This document shows, piece after piece, positions 17,402 to 26,171 of a stretch of DNA of 64,000 bases (the stretch's first letter is position 1; every line of letters starts with the position of its first letter). Where the stretch lies: positions 1 through 64,000 of the forward strand of contig NZ_LZMD01000086.1 of assembly GCF_001668575.1 (NCBI RefSeq), in the 5' to 3' direction. This stretch comes from Mycobacterium sp. 1164985.4. GTDB taxonomy: Bacteria; Actinomycetota; Actinomycetes; Mycobacteriales; Mycobacteriaceae. A model generated the notes under the pieces. It was not told where the DNA came from and did not search any database. It worked only from the letters and a program-made list of their open reading frames with translations. Made by a program: the position numbers and the translations under genes.

Positions 17402-18472
17402 ATGACCGTCGTTTTGGTCGACCCCCGGCGCCCGGCCCTGATCCCGATCGACGCGATCGATCTGCTTACCGGCGACGTTCAGTACACCGAGGAAATGCCG
17501 ATCAAAGTGCCGTGGTCGCTGCCGTCGGCACGGCCGGCATACGACGGTGAGGACGCGCCGGTGCTGCTGTCTTCGGACCCGGAACACCCCGCGGTCAAGG
17601 CCCGGCTGGCCGCGGGCGATCGGGTGATCGCCGCACCCGAGGCCGCACCCGGAGAGCGGCTCGTCGATGCCGTCGCGATGATGGACAAACTGCGCACCTC
17701 CGGGCCGTGGGAGAGCGAGCAGACGCACGATTCGCTTCGCCGCTACCTGCTCGAGGAAACCTACGAGGTCTTCGACGCCGTGCACAGCGGCGACGCCGAC
17801 GCGCTGCGCGACGAACTCGGAGACGTGTTGTTGCAGGTGCTCTTTCATGCCCGCATCGCCGAAGATGCGCCCCAGAACTCGTTCGGCATCGACGACGTCG
17901 CCGATGCGCTGGTACGCAAGCTGGGCAATCGGGTCCCCGCCGTGCTCGCGGGTGAGCCGATCTCACTGGACGACCAACTCGCCCAGTGGGAGGAGCGCAA
18001 GGCGCTCGAGAAGAAGGCGAAGCGGGCCAACTCCGCGATGGACGACGTGCCGACCGCTCAACCCGCTTTGGCGTTGGCGCAGAAGGTGATCGAGCGGGTC
18101 AGTGCTGCAGGCCTGCCCGCCGACCTGATACCCGATGCGATCACGTCGGTGACGGTCGCCGCGGGCAGCGACGCCGAAAACGTTTTGCGCTCGGCGGTTC
18201 TCGAGTTCATGGACACCGTGCGGCGGGCGGAGCGGGCGATCGCGGTCGACCGCCGCGGCGACGACGTGCCCGAGGAACTCGACGCGACCTCGTTGGGCAC
18301 CGTGACCGAGGACGAGTGGCGTTCGCACTGGCCCTCCGGCGACACGGCCGAAACGTATGACGACGGCGCCGCGATTGAAACAGAAGAGACCGATGACGAC
18401 GCAGCTGAGACCAACGAGGCGGAGGTGGCCGATGAGGCTGCCGAGGCCGAAGTCGCCGATTCCGCGTCCTGA
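17402..18472 (+). CDS. mazG: nucleoside triphosphate pyrophosphohydrolase MazG
   Basis: 356 residues. It hydrolyses non-canonical NTPs (in mycobacteria notably oxidised 5-OH-dCTP) to NMP and PPi. The core holds the MazG metal-binding helices: CPWESEQTHDSL-like sequence (here GPWESEQTHDSLRRYLLEE), ETYEVFDAV and ELGDVLLQVLFHARIAE with the conserved ExxE and D residues. An actinobacterial N-terminal extension (about 90 residues) precedes the core. After about residue 320 it ends in an acidic low-complexity tail (EETDDDAAETNEAEVADEAA), making it some 30 residues longer than the M. tuberculosis protein. Start: ATG at 17402 after GAGGGGGTG. Confidence 0.95.
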   Translation: MTVVLVDPRRPALIPIDAIDLLTGDVQYTEEMPIKVPWSLPSARPAYDGEDAPVLLSSDPEHPAVKARLAAGDRVIAAPEAAPGERLVDAVAMMDKLRTSGPWESEQTHDSLRRYLLEETYEVFDAVHSGDADALRDELGDVLLQVLFHARIAEDAPQNSFGIDDVADALVRKLGNRVPAVLAGEPISLDDQLAQWEERKALEKKAKRANSAMDDVPTAQPALALAQKVIERVSAAGLPADLIPDAITSVTVAAGSDAENVLRSAVLEFMDTVRRAERAIAVDRRGDDVPEELDATSLGTVTEDEWRSHWPSGDTAETYDDGAAIETEETDDDAAETNEAEVADEAAEAEVADSAS

Positions 18473-18575
18473 GCCGCTGAACATTTTGTCCACCCGAATC
18501 GCTCCCAACGCTGAGCCGCGACGTCCCGAACCCGTGGGACCATGGGCAGCGACCGAGGTTGGTTGAGGGAGTTTG

Positions 18576-19307
18576 GTGTCGCCGGTGCGTTGGCTACGTG
18601 CTGTCGCTGTAGTGGGTGCGACGGCGCTGCTTTTGGCTTCTAGCTGCTCGTGGCAGCTGGGGACGCCCATCCCTGAGGGCGTGCCGCCGCCGCTTGGTGA
18701 CCCGGTTCCCAAGATCGACACCTACGCCAAGGGACGCCCGGCCGATCAACTCCACGAATGGGCCGCCGAGCGCGCCCCCAAGCTGGGTATTCCGGTCGCT
18801 GCGCTCGAGGCGTACGCCTATGCCGCCCGGGTCGCGGAGGTCGAGAACCCCGACTGCAAGCTGGCGTGGACGACGCTGGCGGGCATCGGCCAGGTGGAAA
18901 GCCACCACGGCACCTACCGCGGCGCCGCAATCGGAGCGAACGGCGACGTGGAACCGCCCATCCGGGGTGTCTGGCTCGACGGCACCAACGGCAACCTCGA
19001 GATCTTCGACGACTCCGCGGTCAGCAACGACGGTGATTCCAAACACGCTCGCGCCATGGGCCCGATGCAGTTCATTCCCGAGACTTGGGGGCACTACGGC
19101 GTCGACGCCAACAATGACGGCGAGGTGAGCGCCGACAACATGGACGACGCCGCGCTGTCCGCCGCGGGCTATCTGTGCTGGACCGGCAAGGACCTGGCCA
19201 CGCCGCGCGGCTGGATGAACGCGCTGCGTGCCTACAACCAGTCCGATCAGTACGCGCGGACCGTGCGGGACTGGGCGACCGCTTACGCGAACGGGCACCC
19301 CCTCTAG
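18576..19307 (+). CDS. lpqU: LpqU-like lipoprotein, lytic transglycosylase domain
   Basis: 243 residues. The N-terminus is a lipoprotein signal ending in lipobox L-A-S-S-C. The catalytic domain is an SLT/soluble lytic transglycosylase-like fold: AGIGQVESHHGTYRGAAIG holds the catalytic Glu, and AMGPMQFIPETWGHYGVD with NNDGEVSADNMDDAAL and AGYLC are the standard downstream motifs. It probably cleaves peptidoglycan glycan strands at the outer membrane leaflet. GAGGGAG precedes the GTG at 18576 by 4 bases; a TTG at 18573 and a GTG at 18585 are alternatives. Same place as lpqU (Rv1022) next to eno. Confidence 0.93.
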   Translation: MSPVRWLRAVAVVGATALLLASSCSWQLGTPIPEGVPPPLGDPVPKIDTYAKGRPADQLHEWAAERAPKLGIPVAALEAYAYAARVAEVENPDCKLAWTTLAGIGQVESHHGTYRGAAIGANGDVEPPIRGVWLDGTNGNLEIFDDSAVSNDGDSKHARAMGPMQFIPETWGHYGVDANNDGEVSADNMDDAALSAAGYLCWTGKDLATPRGWMNALRAYNQSDQYARTVRDWATAYANGHPL

Positions 19308-19392
19308 ACACGCCGACCCAACTGGGAGGCTCTAGGCTCGTCGGTTGACGCGAATACTCGCCCCCACCACCGAGGACACCAAGGAGACGCCA

Positions 19393-20682
19393 GTGCCCAC
19401 AATCGATCAGGTCGGAGCCCGAGAGATCCTCGACTCCCGGGGAAACCCGACGGTCGAGGTTGAGGTCCTGTTGGGAGACGGTTCCTTCGCCCGGGCCGCT
19501 GTGCCGTCGGGCGCCTCGACCGGTGAACACGAGGCCGTGGAACTGCGCGACGGCGGCTCGCGCTACGGCGGCAAGGGCGTCGAGAAGGCGGTCGAGGCTG
19601 TGCTCGACGAGATCGGTCCCGCCATCATCGGCCTGCAGGCCGATGACCAGCGGCTCGTCGACCAGGCATTGCTCGACCTGGACGGCACGCCCGACAAGTC
19701 GCGCCTCGGCGCCAACGCGATCCTGGGCGCCTCGCTGGCCGTGGCCAAGGCCGCCGCCCAGGCGGCCGATCTCGACCTGTTCCGCTACATCGGCGGGCCG
19801 AATGCCCACATCCTGCCGGTGCCGATGATGAACATCCTCAACGGTGGCGCGCACGCCGACACCGGCGTCGACGTGCAGGAATTCATGGTCGCGCCGATCG
19901 GCGCCGCGTCGTTCAAGGAAGCGCTCCGCTGGGGCGCCGAGGTCTACCACTCCCTCAAATCGGTGCTCAAGGCCCAGGGGCTGGCGACCGGCCTCGGTGA
20001 CGAAGGAGGATTCGCGCCCGACGTCGCGGGCACCAAGGCGGCGCTCGATCTGATCCTGTCGGCCATCGAGGCCACCGGGTTCAAGGCCGGTTCGGATGTC
20101 GCGCTCGCGCTCGACGTGGCCGCGACCGAGTTCTACGCCGACGGGCAGGGCTACAAGTTCGAAAACGAGGTGCGCACCGCCGAGCAGATGGGCCAGTTCT
20201 ACGCGGGCCTGCTCGATACGTATCCGTTGGTGTCGATCGAGGATCCGCTCTCCGAGGACGACTGGGACGGCTGGGTCGCGCTGACGTCGGCGATCGGGGA
20301 CCGCGTTCAGCTCGTGGGCGACGACCTCTTCGTCACCAATCCGGAGCGGCTCGAGGACGGCATCCAAAGAGGCGCCGCGAATGCGCTTTTGGTGAAGGTG
20401 AACCAGATCGGCACGTTGACCGAGACGCTCGACGCCGTAGCGCTCGCCCACAACAGCGGCTACCGCACGATGATGAGCCATCGCAGCGGCGAAACCGAGG
20501 ACACCACGATCGCGGACCTCTCGGTTGCGGTGGGCAGCGGCCAGATCAAGACCGGCGCGCCGGCCCGCAGTGAACGCGTCGCCAAGTACAACCAGCTGCT
20601 GCGCATCGAGGAGAACCTCGGTGACGCCGCGCGTTACGCCGGCGACCTCGCCTTCCCGAGGTTCGCGATGGAAGCCAAATAG
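19393..20682 (+). CDS. eno: enolase
   Basis: 429 residues, the same length as other mycobacterial enolases; converts 2-phosphoglycerate to PEP in glycolysis. Start at GTG 19393 (VPTIDQVGAREILDSRGNP) with AAGGAG six bases before. SGASTGEHEAVELRDG, the Glu-loop GDEGGFAPDVAG, the Mg ligands in ALDVAATEFY, SIEDPLSEDDWDGW and GDDLFVTNPERL, the catalytic Lys in LLVKVNQIGT and the signature SHRSGETEDTTIADL are intact. ftsB follows after 14 bases. Confidence 0.98.
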   Translation: MPTIDQVGAREILDSRGNPTVEVEVLLGDGSFARAAVPSGASTGEHEAVELRDGGSRYGGKGVEKAVEAVLDEIGPAIIGLQADDQRLVDQALLDLDGTPDKSRLGANAILGASLAVAKAAAQAADLDLFRYIGGPNAHILPVPMMNILNGGAHADTGVDVQEFMVAPIGAASFKEALRWGAEVYHSLKSVLKAQGLATGLGDEGGFAPDVAGTKAALDLILSAIEATGFKAGSDVALALDVAATEFYADGQGYKFENEVRTAEQMGQFYAGLLDTYPLVSIEDPLSEDDWDGWVALTSAIGDRVQLVGDDLFVTNPERLEDGIQRGAANALLVKVNQIGTLTETLDAVALAHNSGYRTMMSHRSGETEDTTIADLSVAVGSGQIKTGAPARSERVAKYNQLLRIEENLGDAARYAGDLAFPRFAMEAK

Positions 20683-20696
20683 ACCGGTAACGGACC

Positions 20697-21401
20697 GTGC
20701 CCGAAGCGAAACGGCCCGACCCGAAGCGTCGGTCACCGACTTCCCGACCGGGGAAGTCGGGTAAGGCCGGTGGCGCAGGGAAGGGCCGTCCGCGCATCGC
20801 GGCACGTCGCGAGCCCCGCGCCACCGAATCGCGTCCGGCAACCGAGGCGCCGGCCGACGCGTCCGCCAAATCCGGTGAAGCCGGCGTCGTCATCCGGCGA
20901 GCCATCGCCGAATCGGCCGAGCAGCAGTCCGAGCAACGATTCGGATCCGCGGCGCGGCGCGCGGCGATCCTCGCCGCCGTGGTGTGCGTGCTGACTTTGA
21001 CGATCGCCGGGCCGGTACGCACCTACTTCGCCCAACGCACGGAGATGAAGCAACTCAAGGCCACCGAACAGCAGTTGCGGGCCCAGATCGCCGACCTCGA
21101 ACAGCAGAAGGTGAAACTGGCCGACCCAGTGTTCATCGCCGCGCAGGCCCGCGAGCGGCTCGGGTTCGTCATGCCGGGCGAGATCCCGTATCAGGTGCAG
21201 CTGCCTCCCGGCGCCGCTGTGCCGGGCACACCGGACGACGAGCCCGCGACCGTCTACCGTGACCAACCGTGGTACACCGCGCTGTGGCACACGATCGCCG
21301 ATGAGCCGCATGGGATCACACCCGGTCCGCTGCCCGGCGTCCCGCCGACCGCTCCCGATGTGCCCCAGCCGCCACCACTCCCGCCCCCGCCCGGTGGTTG
21401 A
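20697..21401 (+). CDS. ftsB: FtsB/DivIC-like septum formation initiator
   Basis: 234 residues. The N-terminal 80 residues are basic and disordered (KRPDPKRRSPTSRPGKSGKAG), followed by one transmembrane helix (AAILAAVVCVLTLTIAGPVRTYF, about residues 91-113) and an extracytoplasmic coiled coil (RTEMKQLKATEQQLRAQIADLEQQ), the DivIC/FtsB fold that joins FtsQ and FtsL in the divisome. The C-terminus is Pro-rich (VPQPPPLPPPPGG). M. tuberculosis Rv1024 lies in the same place after eno. The next gene starts 8 bases before this stop. Confidence 0.93.
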   Translation: MPEAKRPDPKRRSPTSRPGKSGKAGGAGKGRPRIAARREPRATESRPATEAPADASAKSGEAGVVIRRAIAESAEQQSEQRFGSAARRAAILAAVVCVLTLTIAGPVRTYFAQRTEMKQLKATEQQLRAQIADLEQQKVKLADPVFIAAQARERLGFVMPGEIPYQVQLPPGAAVPGTPDDEPATVYRDQPWYTALWHTIADEPHGITPGPLPGVPPTAPDVPQPPPLPPPPGG

Positions 21402-21891
21402 TCCCGCAGATCTCGACGCCGTCGAGCGGCAGCTCGGTCGCAGGCCGCGCGGCGTCCTCGAGATCGCTTACCGATGCCCCAACGGCGAACCCGGTGTGGT
21501 CAAGACTACACCGAAACTGCCTGACGGAACGCCGTTTCCGACGCTGTACTACCTCACCCATCCCGCGCTGACCGCCGCCGCCAGCAGGCTCGAATCATCG
21601 GGCATGATGCGGGAGATGACCGAGCGACTGCGCAACGACCCCGACGTGGCGCGGGCGTACCGCGAGGCGCACGAGTCGTATCTCGCCGAGCGTGACGCGA
21701 TCGAATCGCTGGATACGACATTCTCCGGCGGAGGCATGCCTGACCGGGTCAAGTGTCTGCACGTGCTGATCGCCCACTCGTTGGCAAAAGGGCCGGGCAC
21801 CAACCCCTTCGGCGACGAGGCGCTCGCGGCGCTGGCCGACGATCCCGCGATGGACGGCATTCTCGAACCCGAGAGGTGGAGGCATGAGTAG
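21394..21891 (+). CDS. DUF501 domain protein (Rv1025-like)
   Basis: 165 residues from the GTG at 21394 (VVDPADLDAVERQLGRRPRG), which overlaps the ftsB stop by 8 bases. The DUF501 pattern is plain: YRCPNGEPGVVKTTPKLPDG with a Cys, FPTLYYLTHPAL, and DRVKCLHVLIAHSLAKGPGTNPFGDEAL, whose Cys, two His and Gly-rich segment suggest a metal or nucleotide site. Function is unknown. The family is nearly always placed between ftsB and ppx/gppA in Actinobacteria, and here both boundaries overlap, implying translational coupling. Confidence 0.92.
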   Translation: MVDPADLDAVERQLGRRPRGVLEIAYRCPNGEPGVVKTTPKLPDGTPFPTLYYLTHPALTAAASRLESSGMMREMTERLRNDPDVARAYREAHESYLAERDAIESLDTTFSGGGMPDRVKCLHVLIAHSLAKGPGTNPFGDEALAALADDPAMDGILEPERWRHE

Positions 21892-22825
21892 AGTCGGCGC
21901 CATCGACTGCGGAACCAACTCGATCCGCCTGCTGATCGCCGATCTCGTCGAGGGCAAGCTGGCCGACGTACATCGCGAGATGCGCATCGTTCGCCTGGGC
22001 CAAGGCGTCGACGCCACAGGACAATTCGCGCCCGAGGCCCTGGCGCGCACGGAGGCTGCGCTGATCGACTACGCCGAGCTGATGCGCCACCACGGGGTCG
22101 AACACGTGCGGATGGTGGCGACCTCGGCGACCAGGGACGCCGCCAACCGCGACGTCTTCTTTGCGATGACGGCGGAGGTGCTGGGGACCGTGGTGCCCGG
22201 CGCCGTCGCCGAGGTGATCACGGGTACCGAGGAGGCGGCGTTGTCGTTCAACGGCGCGGTCGGCGAACTCGACTCGGCCGCAGCGCCTTTTGTGGTCGTC
22301 GACTTGGGTGGCGGTTCCACCGAAGTGGTGCTCGGCACCGATGAGCTGACCGCGGGTTATTCGGCCGACATCGGCTGTGTCCGGCTCACCGAACGCTGTC
22401 TGCACTCCGATCCGCCGACGGCCGAGGAGATCGCCGCCGCGCGAAATGTGGTGCGGGAAGGACTGCAGGAGGCGTTTCGGGCGGTGCCGGTCGAACAGAC
22501 ACGCACCTGGGTCGGCGTGGCGGGAACCATGACGACGCTTTCGGCGCTGGCGCACAAGATGCCGGTCTACGACTCCGACGCTATTCACCTTTCGCGGGTC
22601 CCGTTCGCCGAACTGCTCGGCGTGTGTGAGGGACTGATCGCGATGCCGCGCGCGGAGCGGGCCAAGCTCGGCCCGATGCACGAGGGCCGCGTCGACGTCA
22701 TCGGCGGCGGCGCGATCATCGTCGAGGAACTGGCCGACGCGTTGCGTGAACGCGCCGGCATCGAGGAGTTGATCGTCAGCGAGCACGACATCCTCGACGG
22801 CATCGCGCTGTCGATCGCCGACTAG
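21884..22825 (+). CDS. ppx: Ppx/GppA family exopolyphosphatase/pppGpp phosphatase
   Basis: 313 residues, the short two-lobe ASKHA form. VGAIDCGTNSIRLLIAD at the start is the phosphate-1 motif, VVDLGGGSTEVVLG the phosphate-2 motif and VGVAGTMTTLSAL the adenosine-like motif; GTEEAALSFNGAVG carries the catalytic Glu. It corresponds to Rv1026 (PPX2/MTB-PPX2 type), which degrades short polyphosphate and so links the stringent response to phosphate stores. GGTGGAGGC precedes the ATG, which overlaps the DUF501 stop by 8 bases. This is the last gene of the conserved block. Confidence 0.94.
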   Translation: MSRVGAIDCGTNSIRLLIADLVEGKLADVHREMRIVRLGQGVDATGQFAPEALARTEAALIDYAELMRHHGVEHVRMVATSATRDAANRDVFFAMTAEVLGTVVPGAVAEVITGTEEAALSFNGAVGELDSAAAPFVVVDLGGGSTEVVLGTDELTAGYSADIGCVRLTERCLHSDPPTAEEIAAARNVVREGLQEAFRAVPVEQTRTWVGVAGTMTTLSALAHKMPVYDSDAIHLSRVPFAELLGVCEGLIAMPRAERAKLGPMHEGRVDVIGGGAIIVEELADALRERAGIEELIVSEHDILDGIALSIAD

Positions 22826-22878
22826 GCGGCGACCACCTGAAACCGCACCCTTTAGCGGGCCAGGAGTACCTCGATAAG

Positions 22879-22892
22879 GGGACTTCTTGCCC
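22879..22892 (+). promoter_or_regulatory. DosR-like box before the first Acg-type gene
   Basis: GGGACTTCTTGCCC matches the DosR core (GGGAC-N4-GNCCC) closely. Its edge is 37 bases before the GTG at 22929, and CATCCT (22916-22921, NANNNT) fits a -10 element, giving a transcript starting at the start codon. It probably drives the three-gene unit 22929-25440. Confidence 0.8.
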
Positions 22893-22928
22893 TGTTTCTC
22901 TCCTGGCCGCCGGAGCATCCTTCGTCAT

Positions 22929-23954
22929 GTGACTGTTTCCTCCGGATCCACCGAACCGCCGACACCCGAATTTCCCGATGCAGAGACGCTACGGACGGTG
23001 TTGTCGCTGGCGACGCGAGCTCCTTCCGTGCACAACTCGCAGCCCTGGTACTGGAAGGTAGGGAACGAAAGTCTGCATCTCTACGCTGACCGGTCGCGCC
23101 ACCTGGCGAAGACAGACGCCGACGAACGTGACTTGATGGTCAGCTGCGGGATGGCGCTGCATCACGCCATCGTGGCGCTGGCGGCCGTGGGTTGGCGGGC
23201 CAGGGTCCACCGGTTCCCCAACCCCGCCGATCCCGATCACCTGGCCTCGTTTGAACTGAGCCCCGTCGAACCCACCACCGCCGACATCGCCCTGGCTGCC
23301 GCCATTCCGCGGCGCCGGACCGACCGCCGCCACTTCGGCCCGTGGCCGGTGTCGATGGCCGACATCGCGAAGATCGGGGCGAGGCTCGCCAGGACGGGGA
23401 TTCTGATGCGCCGGGTCGAGATGTCTCTGGACATCAGGGCAATCGTGGCGCGGGCGGTGTGGCAGCACACCCATGACGATGCGTATTTGGCCGAACTCGC
23501 GGCATGGAGCGGACGGCACGCCGCGACGTCGGGTGTACCGGCGCGCAGCATTCCGGAATCCGACCCCACGGCCCCCCTCCCGGGCCGTCTCTTTCCCGGC
23601 GGGACGTTGGCGCAACCGCAGGGCGCGTCTGCCCCCGACGATCACGCGATGCTGTTGGCGCTGGGATCTGTGGCCGACGACGACCTTTCCCGGTTGCGGG
23701 CGGGTGAGGCGTCGAGCCTGCTGTTGTTGACCGCCACGTCCATGGGCTTGGCCAGCTGCCCGGTATCGGAGCCTCTCGAGGTTCCTGAGACGCGGCAAGC
23801 GCTCAGGTACGAGGTTTTCGACGGCCGTGAGTATCCGCAGATGATGTTCCGGATCGGTTGGGCGCCCGTCGGTGCCGACCCGCTGCCGTCGACGCCGCGG
23901 CGTCCTCTCACCGAAGTCGTCGGCACCCTGGACGGTGCCGCTGCGAGCCTGTGA
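22929..23954 (+). CDS. Acg-type nitroreductase-fold protein (first of three)
   Basis: 341 residues from the GTG at 22929. It belongs to the Acg family (two fused nitroreductase-like halves; M. tuberculosis Acg, Rv3127 and Rv3131 are DosR-regulated). Markers are TRAPSVHNSQPWYWKVG, LMVSCGMALHHA, HRFPNPADPDH, the IPRRRTDRRHFGPW motif and the second-half SLLLLTATSMGLASCPVSEP with FRIGWAP near the end. Acg itself binds FMN but lacks reductase activity and may sequester flavin; catalysis here is therefore uncertain. A DosR-like box precedes it, and no ribosome binding site is seen, in line with a leaderless start. Confidence 0.9.
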   Translation: MTVSSGSTEPPTPEFPDAETLRTVLSLATRAPSVHNSQPWYWKVGNESLHLYADRSRHLAKTDADERDLMVSCGMALHHAIVALAAVGWRARVHRFPNPADPDHLASFELSPVEPTTADIALAAAIPRRRTDRRHFGPWPVSMADIAKIGARLARTGILMRRVEMSLDIRAIVARAVWQHTHDDAYLAELAAWSGRHAATSGVPARSIPESDPTAPLPGRLFPGGTLAQPQGASAPDDHAMLLALGSVADDDLSRLRAGEASSLLLLTATSMGLASCPVSEPLEVPETRQALRYEVFDGREYPQMMFRIGWAPVGADPLPSTPRRPLTEVVGTLDGAAASL

Positions 23955-23986
23955 TCCTGCGTATTCCGATCAAGTTGGAGGACATG

Positions 23987-24451
23987 ATGAGCATCTCGAC
24001 CGTCGACCACCGCACGAGAACCGTTGCACGTATCCTGGGCCCGTACCTGACGATCGTCGCGGTGGTCGTCCTGTTTCGCACGCCGGACATGCGGATCCTG
24101 CTGACCGAGTTCACCCAGACCGCCGTATGGCCTTGGGTGATGGGAGCTTTCATACTCCTCGGGGGGATCGCGATCGTCGCCACGCACCAGACGTGGCGTG
24201 GCCCCGCCGCGGTCATCGTCTCTGTCCTGGGCTGGCTGCTGGTCGCCCGGGGCGTCTTGCTGCTCGCGTTCCCGGAGACCTTCGCCGAGTTGGCGAACCG
24301 GACGATCGACGCCGGTGGAGTGTGGCGGAGCGTGGTCGTCGTGCTGGGGCTCATGGGCCTGTATCTGACATACGTAAGTTGGCGCCCGCCGTCGAGGGCG
24401 CACGACGTCGCTCATGAGCACCGCAGCACCGACACACCCCGGGCCGCATAG
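23987..24451 (+). CDS. small integral membrane protein, four predicted helices
   Basis: 154 residues; hydrophobic segments at about 18-35 (ILGPYLTIVAVVVLF), 49-67 (WPWVMGAFILLGGIAIVA), 76-96 (AAVIVSVLGWLLVARGVLLLA) and 110-127 (WRSVVVVLGLMGLYLTYVSW). No motif assigns a function. GGAGG lies 2 bases before an ATG at 23984 and 5 before the ATG at 23987, so the latter is used. It sits between two Acg-type genes (2 bases before the next start), so it is part of the same DosR-controlled unit. Confidence 0.82.
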   Translation: MSISTVDHRTRTVARILGPYLTIVAVVVLFRTPDMRILLTEFTQTAVWPWVMGAFILLGGIAIVATHQTWRGPAAVIVSVLGWLLVARGVLLLAFPETFAELANRTIDAGGVWRSVVVVLGLMGLYLTYVSWRPPSRAHDVAHEHRSTDTPRAA

Positions 24452-24453
24452 GC

Positions 24454-25440
24454 ATGAACGCACACCATCCCAACGCCGAAACCATCCGTGCCGCACTGAT
24501 GCTGGCGGCGAAGGCGCCATCGGTGCACAACACCCAACCGTGGCGGTGGCGGGCCGGGGAACGCAGCGTCCACCTGTACGCCGACCGCCGACTGCACCTG
24601 CCACACACCGACCCCGATGCTCGGGACCTCATGCTCAGCTGCGGTGCCTCGCTGAACCACTGTCAGATCGGCTTCGCCGCCCTGGGCTGGCGCGCCGAGG
24701 TGCACCGGTTCCCGAACCCGGACGACCCGAATCACCTAGCGGCTGTGGAACTTCATCGGCACGACCCGACCGAAGCCGACATCGCGCTCGCCGCGGCCAT
24801 TCCGCGACGCCGGACCGACCGCCGCCGGTACGGCTCATCGAAGGTCGCACCGGCAGACCTCGCATTGATCGCGACCCGAGCGGCCGCGGCCGGGGCGACG
24901 GTGCGCCAGGTCGACGACGTTTCCGCGCTGAGGAGTCTCGTGAGCGAGGCGGCTCGACGACATGCGGCCGACCATGGCTATGCCGCCGAACTCGCCACGT
25001 GGAGCGGCAAATACGCGGCGACCGCGGGAGTGCCGGCGCGCAGCACACCGAAAGCCGACGGCAGCGTCTCGGCACGGACGTTTGCGGGCGCGAGTCTGTC
25101 GCAACCGGAGGGCTCCGAGGCGGAGACCGACAATGCCGTGGTCCTCGCCCTCGGCACAGACGACGACAGCGACCTGTCGCGACTGCGCGCCGGTGAGGCG
25201 TCCAGTGTGGTCCTCCTAACGGCCACCGTGCTCGGACTGTCGAGTTGTCCGATGACGGAGCCCTTGGAGGTGTTAGAGACTCGCGCTGCTGTCCGAGCGG
25301 AGGTCTTCGATGGTGACCTGTACCCGCAGATGTTGGTGCGGATCGGTTGGGGACTTCTCGGTGCCGATCCGCTGCCGCCCACCCCGCGACGAGCCGTATC
25401 CGACGTCGCCGCGCGACTCGACGGGTCGCCACTGGCGTAA
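24454..25440 (+). CDS. Acg-type nitroreductase-fold protein (second of three)
   Basis: 328 residues, clearly a paralogue of the protein at 22929: AAKAPSVHNTQPWRWRAGE, LMLSCGASLNHCQIGFAALG, HRFPNPDDPNH, AIPRRRTDRRRYGSS and SVVLLTATVLGLSSCPMTEP align segment for segment, as do the LVRIGWGLLGADPLPPTPRR ends. Two copies separated by one small membrane-protein gene indicate local duplication. As for other Acg proteins, flavin binding is likely but reductase activity is doubtful. Its stop is 10 bases from the stop of the converging GNAT gene. Confidence 0.9.
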   Translation: MNAHHPNAETIRAALMLAAKAPSVHNTQPWRWRAGERSVHLYADRRLHLPHTDPDARDLMLSCGASLNHCQIGFAALGWRAEVHRFPNPDDPNHLAAVELHRHDPTEADIALAAAIPRRRTDRRRYGSSKVAPADLALIATRAAAAGATVRQVDDVSALRSLVSEAARRHAADHGYAAELATWSGKYAATAGVPARSTPKADGSVSARTFAGASLSQPEGSEAETDNAVVLALGTDDDSDLSRLRAGEASSVVLLTATVLGLSSCPMTEPLEVLETRAAVRAEVFDGDLYPQMLVRIGWGLLGADPLPPTPRRAVSDVAARLDGSPLA

Positions 25441-25450
25441 GCGCTCGAAC

Positions 25451-25993
25451 TCAACGGATTTCGGACAGATCGACTCTGAAGGTGCCGACCGTACCGTCTC
25501 GCTTCCGCTCAAAGGGCCAGCCGGATTCAGACAGGACTTCCAGCATCGGACTGTTCACGGTCAGCACCTGGGCGACGAGAAACTGCAGACCGTTGGCCTT
25601 GGCGATGGCGCCCAACCGGTGGAGAAGTAGCGTCCCCACGCCGCGCATGTGGTGGCCGTGCGCCACGGTGACCGCCATCTCGGCTTCGTTCGATGCCTTC
25701 GACACGACGTAGTTCGCGACGCCGAGCAGGCGATCGGATTCGAAACAACCGATGGCGCGCTGCGTATCGGAACAATCGGTCACCGCGCGCGCCCAGGCGG
25801 GCAGATCCCTCGGATTCATGGTGAAGAACCGAAGGTAGCGTTCATCGGCGTCCAAGCTCTTGTACAGGCCCATGACCTGTTCGGCGTCCGAAGGCGTCAA
25901 ATCACGGATCACCACGGCGCTGCCATCGAGCAACTCTGCCTGCCGACACGCACCAGGCATCCGCAACGCAAAGTCCTCGGAGCGCTGTCCCAT
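25451..25993 (-). CDS. GNAT family N-acetyltransferase
   Basis: 180 residues from the ATG at 25993 (a TTG four codons upstream is possible). The GNAT fold is recognisable: VIRDLTPSDAEQVMGLYKSL and DERYLRFFTMNPRD at the N-terminus, EMAVTVAHGHHMRGVGTLLLHRL containing an acetyl-CoA-binding R-G-x-G-T loop, and VLTVNSPMLEVLSESGW near the end. This resembles the catalytic half of mycobacterial protein acetyltransferases (Pat) and of related stress acetyltransferases, but without a cyclic-nucleotide domain. Substrate unknown; acetyl-CoA synthetase in the same island is a speculative target. A DosR-like box lies 71 bases upstream, shared with the divergent USP gene. Confidence 0.87.
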   Translation of the reverse strand: MGQRSEDFALRMPGACRQAELLDGSAVVIRDLTPSDAEQVMGLYKSLDADERYLRFFTMNPRDLPAWARAVTDCSDTQRAIGCFESDRLLGVANYVVSKASNEAEMAVTVAHGHHMRGVGTLLLHRLGAIAKANGLQFLVAQVLTVNSPMLEVLSESGWPFERKRDGTVGTFRVDLSEIR

Positions 25994-26063
25994 CTGGACA
26001 TCCAATCGGGTTGACCTCAGCGTGGATCAGTCGATGGTCCCCGTAGTGGCAGGGCTCGGTCCA

Positions 26064-26077
26064 GGGACTTTCGACCA
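26064..26077. promoter_or_regulatory. DosR-like box between GNAT and USP genes
   Basis: GGGACTTTCGACCA fits the DosR core except for the last base. It lies 71 bases from the GNAT start (25993) and 95 from the USP start (26172), so both transcripts would have short leaders. A half-like site ending ATGGTCCC at 26034-26041 may be a weak second box. Confidence 0.75.
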
Positions 26078-26171
26078 TTTCACCGGTGACGAACGCCTCC
26101 GGAGCAAGCACCGTCTACGGCGATACGTTCATGGAAGTGGATTGACGTCAAGCGGTGAGAGGGAGCGCGAA

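Noticed and set aside
19072..20841. 589-codon open frame on the minus strand
   Set aside because: Antisense of enolase and the end of lpqU; no recognisable domain and GC-driven composition.
22846..22859. CACCCTTTAGCGGG as a second DosR box before 22929
   Set aside because: Only the CCTTTAG core matches the secondary boxes elsewhere, and it is 33 bases from the main box instead of 21-23.
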